In this document: piece by piece, positions 15,995-22,918 of the stretch
Layout of the letters: every line of letters begins with the position of its first letter
Position numbering within the stretch: position 1 is the stretch's first letter
Source: Candidatus Omnitrophota bacterium
GTDB lineage: Bacteria; Omnitrophota; Gorgyraeia; Duberdicusellales; 4484-171
Assembly (NCBI GenBank): GCA_028710385.1
Contig: JAQTUC010000004.1
Location: forward strand, 1 to 25,648
Direction: 5' to 3'
DNA: 25,648 bases
Notes under the pieces: generated by a model
What the model saw: only the letters and a program-made list of their open reading frames with translations
What the model was told of the DNA's origin: nothing
Database searches by the model: none
Translations under genes and position numbers: made by a program

Positions 15995-17365
15995 TTACAG
16001 GGAAGATTTTAATTTGCTTTCCGAATCAACAAGGAAATTTCCACTGGTAACTACGGTGTCTGCCTCTGACAGGCCTTCAGTTACTTCATAATAACCTTGC
16101 GCATGCTGGCCTAATTTCACTTCTCTTGCTTCAAGCAAATTACCGGGCTTTGAAAGATAAACTATTTTTCTTATTCCGGTATCTATAACAGCAGAATCCG
16201 GCACAGCTAGCTGTTTGCCTAAATCAACCTTTATATCAGCATTTACAAACATCTCCGGTTTAAGCTTGCCGGAATTATTTTCCACTTCAACACGCACCTG
16301 ATTAGTCCTTGTTGTTGCGTCCAAAACAGGGTTAATTGCAACTACCTTGCCTTTAAAAATTTCCCCCGGATAAGCAACAGCCTCTATATCAACTGATGCT
16401 CCTGTTTTAACCAGGCCTATTTCGTATTCATATATTGAAACATAAGCCCACACTGAGTTAGTTCCCAAAGGAAGATAAAGACTATCCTGGGCTGTGCCTT
16501 TTTTTTCTAAATCATTAATCTCTGCCTCGCTCATTCCAAGCAATAGGAGTTTTTTCCTGGCAGCTAAAGATAAAGATTTTGACTGTTCACTAACGGATTT
16601 TAGAACGCTTCCCTTGGTTTCGTTTACTGTTTTAAGCGCCTGCAAATATTCTTCCTGGGCAACATACAAATCAGGATCATAAGCAATTTTTCCGGAAGCG
16701 CGTATAACTTTCGTAAGGGGCATTTTTTTAACCGGCTCTGTTTTAATCCCTATAAGCTGCTGCTTTTCTGCGCTTATTGAAATGGAATTAGCTCCTGTTT
16801 CGCTTTCATAAACCGGGATATAATCCATACCCATTGAATCCTTCATGGGAACCTGGGAAGTTTCCTGCGGGTTCATAGGGTTACGGTAATAAATAATTTT
16901 GCGTTCTTTTTTCCCGGCCCCTGTTTTTTCCGGCAATTGCGCCTCTGATGCTTTGCCGGTTTCCACAGCTTTTCCATTTTCTGTGCCTATAATCTCGCCG
17001 CAGACAGGGCAAATAATTTTTTCTCCCGGCTTTAAAGTAGCTTTTACCGCCATCGGACAATTCTCTATTGTACATTTATGCTCAACGCATATTTCCTCAA
17101 GCGTCTTTTCCTTACCTGCGGTTACGCCAACGTTCTCCTGGATTTGGCCCGTTACCTCTTTTTTAACCAACCGCATATTACATATCGGACAATCTCCTGA
17201 TTTGTTTGAAGTATAGGAAGTATGCATAGGGCAGTAATAGACAGCTTTCTCTGATTTCGCTGAGTCTTTAGCAAAAAACTTATAGCTGAAATTGATAATA
17301 AACCCAGCGGCGATTAACCCAACAATTAAAAAAACAATAGTAATAATTTTATTCTTGCCTTTCAT
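15995..17365 (-). CDS. cusB: CusB-type RND periplasmic adaptor with extended N-terminal metal-binding region
   Basis: The start is the ATG at 17365 with AGGAGG three bases upstream (456 residues). A TTG eight codons earlier is rejected. One membrane helix (about 7-27) is followed by a heavy-metal-binding motif (C45PMH, C59PIC62). Next comes an unusual Cys-rich stretch (C93, C98, C103, C119PVC122). Then comes the classic CusB segment YRNPMNPQETS ... MKDSMGMDYIPVYE (160-187), whose Met residues carry metal to CusA. The hairpin, lipoyl and beta-barrel adaptor regions follow (VRVEVENNSGKLKPEMFVNADI, then a C-terminal VVTSGNFLVDSESKL). It bridges CusA and the TolC-type channel. The lone CPVC-type insertion is not usual for CusB. 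Confidence 0.92.
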   Translation of the reverse strand: MKGKNKIITIVFLIVGLIAAGFIINFSYKFFAKDSAKSEKAVYYCPMHTSYTSNKSGDCPICNMRLVKKEVTGQIQENVGVTAGKEKTLEEICVEHKCTIENCPMAVKATLKPGEKIICPVCGEIIGTENGKAVETGKASEAQLPEKTGAGKKERKIIYYRNPMNPQETSQVPMKDSMGMDYIPVYESETGANSISISAEKQQLIGIKTEPVKKMPLTKVIRASGKIAYDPDLYVAQEEYLQALKTVNETKGSVLKSVSEQSKSLSLAARKKLLLLGMSEAEINDLEKKGTAQDSLYLPLGTNSVWAYVSIYEYEIGLVKTGASVDIEAVAYPGEIFKGKVVAINPVLDATTRTNQVRVEVENNSGKLKPEMFVNADIKVDLGKQLAVPDSAVIDTGIRKIVYLSKPGNLLEAREVKLGQHAQGYYEVTEGLSEADTVVTSGNFLVDSESKLKSSL

Positions 17366-17387
17366 AATCCTCCTGCTTATACGCGGC

Positions 17388-17600
17388 AAAATTTCGAATT
17401 TCTAATCAGCCGATAACAAAATATCGCTAACTTCAAATCCGAAACTCGAAATCAGAAATACGAAACAAATTCGAATGTTCAAAATTAAAATGTTCGAAAC
17501 ATTTTTTCCGTTTTGGTCATTAGAATTTTTCTTCATTTCTGGTTTGTTTCGGGTTTCGTGCTTCGGATTTCTGATTTCCTACTCATTGCAAATTTTATTC
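17388..17600. repeat. Long imperfect inverted repeat between cusB and the tolC-like gene
   Basis: The arms are at about 17436-17477 and 17536-17578. Both contain AAATCCGAAnCnCGAAA followed by further GAAA-spaced units once the right arm is reverse-complemented. The centre holds a small AATGTTCGAAACATT hairpin. The sequence is simple (GAAAT/CGAAA units), non-coding and in the 257-bp gap between two operon genes. Similar TTTCGnATTTC repeats are widespread in some candidate-phylum genomes; that recollection is not checked here. Confidence 0.65.
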
Positions 17601-17622
17601 CTTTCTCTCTGCTTGCTACTCT

Positions 17623-18924
17623 CTATTTTTCACCAAGATCTGTCCCAACCGCTCTCTCTAAATCCGCCAGGGCAATTTCTGAATTAGCGAGTGACTCAAA
17701 ATACTCCATTTGCAGTTCTTTTAAAGTACGCAGGCTATCCAGCACATCCAAAAAATCTATTTTTTTTGCTTCATACCCCTGGCGCGCAGTTGTATAGGCT
17801 GCCTTCACCTGGGGCAAAACACCTGTTTCGTAAATCTTTACCAAATTTTTAGCAGCTGCGAATTTAGCATAGCTGCTTCTTGCCTCAAAAAGAACCATGT
17901 TTTCTTCGGCCTTATATTGAGCATTTGCCGTGTCTAAATTCGCCTTTCCTTCTTTAACGAAAGAACTTTGTTTTTCCCAAAACCACAAGGGGACGCTTAC
18001 GCCAACCATACCCGCCCAATTAGTTGCCGAACCATCTGCCACCTGTCTGCGGTATTTAAACATAAAATCCGGCATGTATTCCTGTTTTGCCAGAGTATAA
18101 TCAATTTGCGCTTTTTTTGCCATCTCTTTAAATGATTTCAATTCCGGCCGGTTTTCTTTTGCCATTTTAATTATCTCATCTTCATTTAAATTAATTTCCG
18201 CGCTTATGTCTGCAGGCACACCGGACAAAGTGTTTTCAGGCTTATCAAGAAGCGAAGCAAGCATTGCCTGAGCTATTTTTTGTTCCTGCTCAAGCAACAC
18301 CAGCTCATTGGAAAGTTTCGAATATTCAACCTGCGCCCGCAAGACATCGGATTGCATCGCCTCCGCGACGGAATATTTGCTATTTGCAACTGCAATTAAC
18401 TGGGAAAGTAGCGCCAGGATTTCTTTTGTTAAAATAATTTTCTTATGGGTTAAAAAAAGCATAAAATAATTTTCTTTTACTTCCTGGATTACCTTACGCT
18501 CTGTTTCTTTATATTCATGTTCAAAAGCTGCTGCTTCCCGTTCGGCGGATTTTTTTCGCAGGAATAATTTTGTCGGAAAAGGAACTTCTTGGGAAACTGC
18601 GAAGCTGCGCATTGCCGGCATTTTCTCGCCGGTTGCACCCTGAATCATCCCGGGTATAATTTTATCATATTCGAATTCAAGCTTCGGGTCAGCCAGTGTA
18701 ATTAAAAGCTTCTGTCTTGCTTTTGCCGCATCCTGTCTGCTCTTTGCGGCAAGAATTTGCGGGTTATTATTAATAGCCTCGTTGATAATTTCGCCAAGAT
18801 TCAATACTTGTTGCTCTTCGGCAGAAACAGAATTAGCCAGAAAAACAAAAATCATAATAATGATGAATAATTTACTGTGATTTTTGCGGTGAGCCGATTT
18901 TCGGTATGTTTTTTTGTTTCGCAT
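17623..18924 (-). CDS. TolC/CusC-type outer-membrane efflux channel
   Basis: The protein has 433 residues. A basic N-terminus and hydrophobic core (LFIIIMIFVFLANSVSA, about 19-36) make a signal peptide. Two outer-membrane efflux repeats follow, each with long coiled coils (about 40-220 and 240-425), for example LGEIINEAINNNPQILAAKSR and the NRPELKSFKEMAKKAQIDY start of the second half. It would form the trimeric channel for the CusB-CusA complex. No lipobox Cys is seen, unlike many CusC proteins. The start lacks a strong ribosome site, so a slightly shorter N-terminus is possible. It is 75 bases after csoR and 257 bases before cusB, the latter gap holding a repeat. Confidence 0.9.
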   Translation of the reverse strand: MRNKKTYRKSAHRKNHSKLFIIIMIFVFLANSVSAEEQQVLNLGEIINEAINNNPQILAAKSRQDAAKARQKLLITLADPKLEFEYDKIIPGMIQGATGEKMPAMRSFAVSQEVPFPTKLFLRKKSAEREAAAFEHEYKETERKVIQEVKENYFMLFLTHKKIILTKEILALLSQLIAVANSKYSVAEAMQSDVLRAQVEYSKLSNELVLLEQEQKIAQAMLASLLDKPENTLSGVPADISAEINLNEDEIIKMAKENRPELKSFKEMAKKAQIDYTLAKQEYMPDFMFKYRRQVADGSATNWAGMVGVSVPLWFWEKQSSFVKEGKANLDTANAQYKAEENMVLFEARSSYAKFAAAKNLVKIYETGVLPQVKAAYTTARQGYEAKKIDFLDVLDSLRTLKELQMEYFESLANSEIALADLERAVGTDLGEK

Positions 18925-18999
18925 TTATTTAACTATTTGATAGATACTCTGAAAAATATTTTATCCTTTTGATTCATTTATTCAACGAAAATTGCGCTT

Positions 19000-19284
19000 T
19001 CAGCAAACTCTTCTGAATTTTGAAATCAGGGCAATTACTTCATCAATTTTCTGCTCCTTATCTCTTTCGGATTTGCCCTTTAAAGCGCCGACAACGCAGC
19101 CGTCAATATGCTTTTTAAAAATCTCATTTTCCACGCGGTAGAGCGCGCCTATGACTGAATGAAGCTGCGTCATTATGTCCACGCAATAACGCTTGTCCTC
19201 AATCATTTTCGAAACCCCTCTTATTTGCCCTTCAATTTTCTTAAGATATTCCAGCTGTTTCTCATGGGTAGTTTGGTTTTCCAT
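19000..19284 (-). CDS. csoR: CsoR-family metal-sensing repressor
   Basis: The chosen start is the ATG at 19284 (MENQTTHEKQ, 94 residues), because AAGAGGTG (19291-19298) is six bases upstream. In-frame ATG 19290 and GTG 19293 overlap that ribosome site. The all-helical DUF156 fold is evident (KKIEGQIRGVSKMIEDKRYC). The copper ligand pattern of CsoR is present: Cys in YCVDIM, then His and Cys in KKHIDGC. This fits Cu(I) sensing better than formaldehyde (FrmR) or Ni/Co (RcnR), although the family distinction is subtle. It probably represses its own promoter and the downstream efflux genes and releases DNA when it binds Cu(I). Confidence 0.88.
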   Translation of the reverse strand: MENQTTHEKQLEYLKKIEGQIRGVSKMIEDKRYCVDIMTQLHSVIGALYRVENEIFKKHIDGCVVGALKGKSERDKEQKIDEVIALISKFRRVC

Positions 19285-19302
19285 ATTCATCACCTCTTAA
19301 TT

Positions 19303-19334
19303 TATATATACCATACCCCCCTACCCTATGTCAA
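19303..19334 (-). promoter_or_regulatory. csoR promoter with C-tract operator candidate
   Basis: On the minus strand, a perfect TTGACA (19329-19334) precedes a TATATA-like -10 (about 19305-19310). The spacer holds a six-base G-tract (C-tract 19316-19321 on plus) in AT-rich flanks, plus-strand CCATACCCCCCTACCC. G/C-tract operators between or over promoter elements are typical of the CsoR/RcnR/FrmR family. Confidence 0.65.
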
Positions 19335-19434
19335 GGTTAATTATAACGCCTTTGGATATAATACCCCGATCCCACAAATTAAAAACTGCCTGATTCTGTT
19401 TTTTACTAACTTAAATCTATTTTAAACTGCCCAA

Positions 19435-20244
19435 TTACGCTGCGCAGGCAATTTTTTCATCCAGGGTAAGCAGCAATTGCCTTGCCTCTATCGCAGCTTT
19501 TTGCCCTGAAAAAAGCATTCCCGCGAAAGTAGGGCCCATCCTTGGAATACCAAATACAGTTGCCGCAGCCATCCCGCAAACAATTAAACCAGGATAAACC
19601 TCGCCTGTTTTTTCTATTAAAGCATCCTCTGACTCATTGACCCACATAGCGCCAAAACCTTTAAGCTTTAATAAATTGCGCTGCGCCAGAATGCTTGCCA
19701 CCCTTGCATCGTGGCCTGTTGCATCTATAACTATTTTTGCCTCAATTGCCACAGGGTCAACGCAGGTAATCGCCCTTGGAAGCGCTGAAACAGGCGTCCA
19801 GTTTATGACAACACCTCTTACCCTGTTATTGTGCCCAAGGACAACATCGTCAAATTTGGTCATATTTATGATTTTTGCTCCGGACTCGCAACAGGAAGCA
19901 ATCAGTTTTGAACAAGCGTGAGGCCCGCTTGCAGGGTATAGCCCATCTGACATTTTTTTATAAGGCACTTTTAATTCATCTAAAATCTCATTGGCCGGCT
20001 CTCTAACGGTAACACCGTTCATAAGGTAACCTCCTATCCAGAATCCTCCGCCAAGATAATTATTTGACTCAATAAGTGTAACTTTGAAACCCTGCCTGGA
20101 TAAATCCCTTGCGGCGATGAGCCCACTGGGGCCTGCTCCGATAATCGCAACATCTGTACTTACACTTTCCAGAAATTCTTTGCAAAAATCGCTGACGATT
20201 GCGCTGGTAATTTCTTTTTCTGAAACTTTTGCTAACTTCCTCAT
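19435..20244 (-). CDS. THI4-type thiazole synthase, Cys-containing paralog
   Basis: The protein has 269 residues. It has an N-terminal NAD-binding Rossmann motif (DVAIIGAGPSGLIAARDL), the GGGFWIGG loop, INWTPVSA, DATGH and the glycine-binding end RMGPTFAGMLFSG. At the sulfur-donor position it has Cys (C161, TCVDPVAIEAK), as in yeast and plant THI4, where the cysteine gives up its sulfur to make ADP-thiazole. The segment VREPANEILDELKVPY also resembles eukaryotic rather than methanogen THI4. Archaeal homologues are often misnamed ribose-1,5-bisphosphate isomerase. AAGGAGG precedes the ATG. A TPP riboswitch with terminator lies in the leader, so the thiamine role is well supported. Whether it is single-turnover or sulfide-dependent cannot be told from sequence. 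Confidence 0.88.
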   Translation of the reverse strand: MRKLAKVSEKEITSAIVSDFCKEFLESVSTDVAIIGAGPSGLIAARDLSRQGFKVTLIESNNYLGGGFWIGGYLMNGVTVREPANEILDELKVPYKKMSDGLYPASGPHACSKLIASCCESGAKIINMTKFDDVVLGHNNRVRGVVINWTPVSALPRAITCVDPVAIEAKIVIDATGHDARVASILAQRNLLKLKGFGAMWVNESEDALIEKTGEVYPGLIVCGMAAATVFGIPRMGPTFAGMLFSGQKAAIEARQLLLTLDEKIACAA

Positions 20245-20280
20245 TTTTTCCTCCTTTCACCCCGTTCTGACCCGTAAACC

Positions 20281-20307
20281 CCGTTAGAAAATTTAGTTTT
20301 CTAACGG
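20281..20307. repeat. Perfect hairpin downstream of the second TPP terminator
   Basis: CCGTTAGAAAA and TTTTCTAACGG arms enclose a 5-base loop in the leader of the Cys-type THI4 gene, between the TPP terminator and the ribosome site. Two ACGGGGT words (minus strand) follow within 40 bases. Function unknown. Confidence 0.55.
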
Positions 20308-20311
20308 AGTA

Positions 20312-20343
20312 AATAAAAATCCCTATTGCCGGGCAATAGGGAA
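20312..20343 (-). terminator. Terminator of the second TPP riboswitch
   Basis: On the minus strand, a CCCTATTGCC/GGCAATAGGG stem is followed by ATTTTTATTT. It lies directly after the aptamer, giving transcription termination when TPP is bound. Confidence 0.85.
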
Positions 20344-20351
20344 AAAATACT

Positions 20352-20490
20352 TGCGCTTTCCCTACGCTGGCATTATCCAGTCCGCCTCAATAATTAAATT
20401 ATATCCGCGGATCCGCCTTTGGCGGAATCAGGTTATGAGGGTAATCTGTTAATATACAGAACTCTCAGGCCGGTTACGACCTCCCCTTTG
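20352..20490 (-). promoter_or_regulatory. TPP riboswitch (THI element) controlling the Cys-type THI4 gene
   Basis: On the minus strand it contains the conserved THI-box pieces in order: GGGGAGGTCG, GGCCTGAGAG, ACCCTCATAACCTGA, and CTGGATAATGCCAGCG followed by TAGGGAA. The P3 arm is enlarged by an insertion containing GGCGGA/TCCGCC pairs. It begins only 12 bases after the thiE stop, so no separate promoter fits between them; it seems to act inside the operon. Confidence 0.95.
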
Positions 20491-20501
20491 TGAAACTAAA
20501 C

Positions 20502-21140
20502 TTATTGTCCTTTGATGCCCCTGCCACCTCCTTTTTGCTTTTTAAATAAATTATTAAATTTTTCTATTTCCCGCGCAACATCTTTTTTTGTGATAACCGC
20601 GGATATCGCGCATATGCAATTGGCTCCGGCAAAAACCACATCTCTGGCGTTTGAAAGGTTAATCCCGCCGATAGCAACAATAGGCAGGCTGACGCGCTGT
20701 TTTATTTTTTTTATTAACTTAATGCCAACAGGATTTTTCGCATCAGGTTTTGTCCTTGTTTCAAATACAGGAGAAATTCCGATGTAATTCGCTCCTAATC
20801 TTTGCGCCAGGCGGGCTTCTTTTAAATTATGCACGGTAATACCTATAATTTTATTTTTACCCAATAATTTTCTGGCAACCTTGTACGGCATATCTGACTG
20901 GCCCAGATGAACTCCGTCTGCATTAGCCGCCAAGGCTATGTCAATTCTGTCATTTATTAAAAAAAATACATTGTTGCATATTTTTCTTAACTTAATCGCC
21001 TCTCCATACATTTCTTTGGTGTCCGCTTCTTTTTCGCGGTACTGCACGATTTTAACGCCTGCTTTTATTGCGTTTTTTACATCGCTTAAATTTCCCAGCC
21101 TGCTTAATTTTTTATCTGTGATAAAATAGTATCCTTTCAT
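20502..21140 (-). CDS. thiE: Thiamine-phosphate synthase
   Basis: The protein has 212 residues, the usual size for ThiE. Its TIM barrel carries the diagnostic motifs QYREKEADTKE (pyrimidine-diphosphate side), INDRIDIALAANADGVHLGQ (Mg2+-binding Asp), YIGISPVFETRTKPDA (thiazole-phosphate loop) and VAIGGINLSNARDV. It joins HMP-PP with the thiazole phosphate (carboxylated or not) to give thiamine monophosphate in the cytoplasm. The Lys/Gly-rich tail is non-conserved. Its ATG overlaps the thiM TGA by four bases, so the two are co-translated. It is the third gene of the TPP-controlled unit; thiC, thiD and thiL are not in the window. Confidence 0.95.
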   Translation of the reverse strand: MKGYYFITDKKLSRLGNLSDVKNAIKAGVKIVQYREKEADTKEMYGEAIKLRKICNNVFFLINDRIDIALAANADGVHLGQSDMPYKVARKLLGKNKIIGITVHNLKEARLAQRLGANYIGISPVFETRTKPDAKNPVGIKLIKKIKQRVSLPIVAIGGINLSNARDVVFAGANCICAISAVITKKDVAREIEKFNNLFKKQKGGGRGIKGQ

Positions 21141-21940
21141 GCGGTTACTTTCTGCATTTTGTTTATTGTTTTTTCTTCCAACTTAAAAAGGCAGTCAAAC
21201 ATTGCCTCCTTAAACGAAGCTGGGCCTTTTGCCTTTTTTGCGGCAAGCTCTGCGGCGATTTCAAAACAAGTGAGCGCAGAAGCTGCAGCATATGCCAAAT
21301 CTTTTGTGACAGCGGCAAATGCGCCTATAACTGAAGCTGCCATACAGCCTGTTCCAACCACATGCGTCATCATCGGATGGCCGTTTTTTACGACATAGCT
21401 TTTTATTCCGTTCCTTATAATATCATGCTTACCCGTTACAACGACTACGGCATTAAACCTCTTTGTGAGCCAACCGGCAACAGTAAACATGTCCTGCTCA
21501 ACCTCGGTTGAATCCACTCCTCTTGTCCTTATGTTTTCACCGGAAGCCCTGACAATCTCAGAAACATTCCCTTTAATAATATCTATTTTCACTTCGTTGA
21601 GCAACTCCAAAGATTTATCATCGCGTAACCTCGTTGCCCCTACACCGCAAATATCCAGAATAACCGGAATACCTTTTTTGTTTGCACTTTTTGCGGCTAT
21701 TTTCATTGCCTCCACAAAATCTGGCGTAAGAGTGCCTATGTTAAGAACCAGGCTTGATGCGATCGCCGCCATTTCCGCAGCTTCTTCCCTTGCGTGCGCC
21801 ATAACCGGGGAAGCGCCCAGAGTTTTTACCACATTTGCACAATCGTAAATAGTAACCCAATTGGTCAAATGATGCACAATGGGTTTTTCTTCTCTTATTC
21901 TTTTTAGTAAACTATACGCATCAATTTTTGTTTTAGCCAT
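21137..21940 (-). CDS. thiM: Hydroxyethylthiazole kinase
   Basis: The protein has 267 residues, standard ThiM length, with a ribokinase-like fold. HHLTNWVTIYDCANVVKTLGASPVMAH forms the thiazole pocket; LVLNIGTL, VVVTGKHDII and THVVGTGCMAASVIGAFAAV contain the anion hole and the conserved Cys near the catalytic centre. It phosphorylates 4-methyl-5-(2-hydroxyethyl)thiazole, a salvage step that feeds ThiE. In an operon with THI4 it lets the cell use both made and recovered thiazole. GAGGAGG lies a few bases upstream of the ATG. It is 29 bases after the THI4 stop and overlaps thiE by four bases. Confidence 0.95.
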   Translation of the reverse strand: MAKTKIDAYSLLKRIREEKPIVHHLTNWVTIYDCANVVKTLGASPVMAHAREEAAEMAAIASSLVLNIGTLTPDFVEAMKIAAKSANKKGIPVILDICGVGATRLRDDKSLELLNEVKIDIIKGNVSEIVRASGENIRTRGVDSTEVEQDMFTVAGWLTKRFNAVVVVTGKHDIIRNGIKSYVVKNGHPMMTHVVGTGCMAASVIGAFAAVTKDLAYAAASALTCFEIAAELAAKKAKGPASFKEAMFDCLFKLEEKTINKMQKVTA

Positions 21941-21969
21941 TACGCCTCCTCGATGCCTGGATTTTACGT

Positions 21970-22743
21970 TTAAAGCTTCTTAATTAAATCCATAGCAACT
22001 TTTTCACCGGCCAAAAGCATTCCACCAAAAACAGGGCCCATGCGCGGCCCGCCGAACACAGCATTTGCGCACATACCGCACGCGTATAAACCGGGGCAAA
22101 TTTCTTTTGAATTTTTTACAATGGTATTTTCACCAACTTCTGCCCACATAGACTCTTCCCCCATTGTCTTGCCGGTTTTAGTTTTAAGCGCTATCCCTGA
22201 TTTTCTTTCAACTATTCTGGCCACCTCTGCCGGATGCCCTGTGGCGTCAACTATAAATTTAGCACGCATTGTAATAGGGTCAACATGTAAATTAGCCATT
22301 TCAACTGCGGTCCAGTTAAGCACAAGGCCTGTTATTCTTTTGTTCCGCACCATCACATCCTCAACACTCATTAAATTAAATATTCTTAGGCCTGACTGGA
22401 CAGCTTTCGCGCAAATGACCGAAACTGCCTCAACGGAATCAGCCAAATAATAGCCTTTTTCGTAAATTCTGTTGCTGACGCCGAACTCATCAAGAATTCT
22501 TTTTGCCTCATCCTGGACAACTATCTCGTTAAACATAATTCCACCGCCCCACATTCCTCCTCCGACAGAAAGTTTTCTTTCAAAAAGAACAACTTTTTTG
22601 CCGGCTCGGGCCAGATAGTAACCGCAAACCATACCAGCGGGACCGGCTCCTACTATAGCCACATCAACATCAAGGGCATTAATTAATTTCTTGTTAAAAG
22701 ACTCTACAATAGCCTTTGAAATTTTAATCTCATCCAACGCCAT
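21970..22743 (-). CDS. THI4-type thiazole synthase, His-type (sulfide-dependent)
   Basis: The start is the ATG at 22743 with AGGAGG upstream (257 residues, MALDEIKISK); an upstream TTG is rejected. A Rossmann motif (DVAIVGAGPAGMVCGYYL), the GGGMWGGG loop, LNWTAVEMA, DATGH and RMGPVFGGMLLAG identify THI4. The sulfur-donor position is His (H153, NLHVDPITM), as in the methanogen enzyme that makes ADP-thiazole catalytically from NAD, glycine and free sulfide with iron. This fits an anaerobic, sulfide-containing habitat, which is inference. It heads the unit THI4-thiM-thiE under a TPP riboswitch. No thiG, thiS or thiH is seen, consistent with THI4 replacing the usual bacterial thiazole route. Confidence 0.92.
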   Translation of the reverse strand: MALDEIKISKAIVESFNKKLINALDVDVAIVGAGPAGMVCGYYLARAGKKVVLFERKLSVGGGMWGGGIMFNEIVVQDEAKRILDEFGVSNRIYEKGYYLADSVEAVSVICAKAVQSGLRIFNLMSVEDVMVRNKRITGLVLNWTAVEMANLHVDPITMRAKFIVDATGHPAEVARIVERKSGIALKTKTGKTMGEESMWAEVGENTIVKNSKEICPGLYACGMCANAVFGGPRMGPVFGGMLLAGEKVAMDLIKKL

Positions 22744-22764
22744 AACATCCTCCTGCAATGTTTG

Positions 22765-22804
22765 ATCCTTCGACTCGGCTGTCTATGACAGCCTCGCTCA
22801 GGAT
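22765..22804. repeat. Palindromic repeat in the THI4 leader
   Basis: ATCCT...AGGAT closing arms with an inner GGCTGTC/GACAGCC stem over a 3-base loop, of the CCTTCGACTC...CGCTCAGGA type. It sits about 20 bases upstream of the His-type THI4 start codon and directly abuts the third copy of the recurrent hairpin. Confidence 0.6.
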
Positions 22805-22881
22805 TAATTCCCACTATCATTTTTCCTGCGCCAAGCCCGCCTTGCGGCGGTCAGGACTTTAAAAAATGATGTGGTCATTAA
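22804..22881 (+). repeat. Recurrent bulged-hairpin element, copy 3 (with enlarged loop)
   Basis: In the plus direction it starts TTAATTCCCAC and ends GTGGTCATTAA. The outer stem is CCAC/GTGG, with the same single bulged T and an inner stem ATCATTTTT/AAAAATGAT. The loop begins CTGCGCCA as in the other copies but carries an extra GC-rich palindrome (22824-22857). It is in opposite orientation to the operon and lies in the THI4 5' leader, between the TPP terminator and the gene. Confidence 0.75.
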
Positions 22882-22911
22882 AAAACCCTTGTGCCAGCGA
22901 CACAAGGGTTA
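22877..22911 (-). terminator. Terminator of the first TPP riboswitch
   Basis: On the minus strand, AACCCTTGTG and CACAAGGGTT form a 10-bp stem over a 7-base loop, followed by six U. It lies immediately after the aptamer. Its U-tract overlaps the end of the third recurrent hairpin by a few bases. Confidence 0.88.
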
Positions 22912-22918
22912 AAATAAT

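Noticed and set aside
17366..17389. TTG start giving eight extra residues on CusB
   Set aside because: The AGGAGG ribosome site lies inside that extension and serves the ATG at 17365. The same reasoning removes the TTG upstream of THI4 at 22758.
19435..20244. Annotation as ribose-1,5-bisphosphate isomerase
   Set aside because: That name was once given to THI4 homologues. The TPP riboswitch in its leader and the THI4 motifs support thiazole synthesis.
20281..20307. Considered as the true riboswitch terminator
   Set aside because: It lacks a U-tract on the minus strand, while the hairpin at 20321-20341 has one and lies directly after the aptamer.
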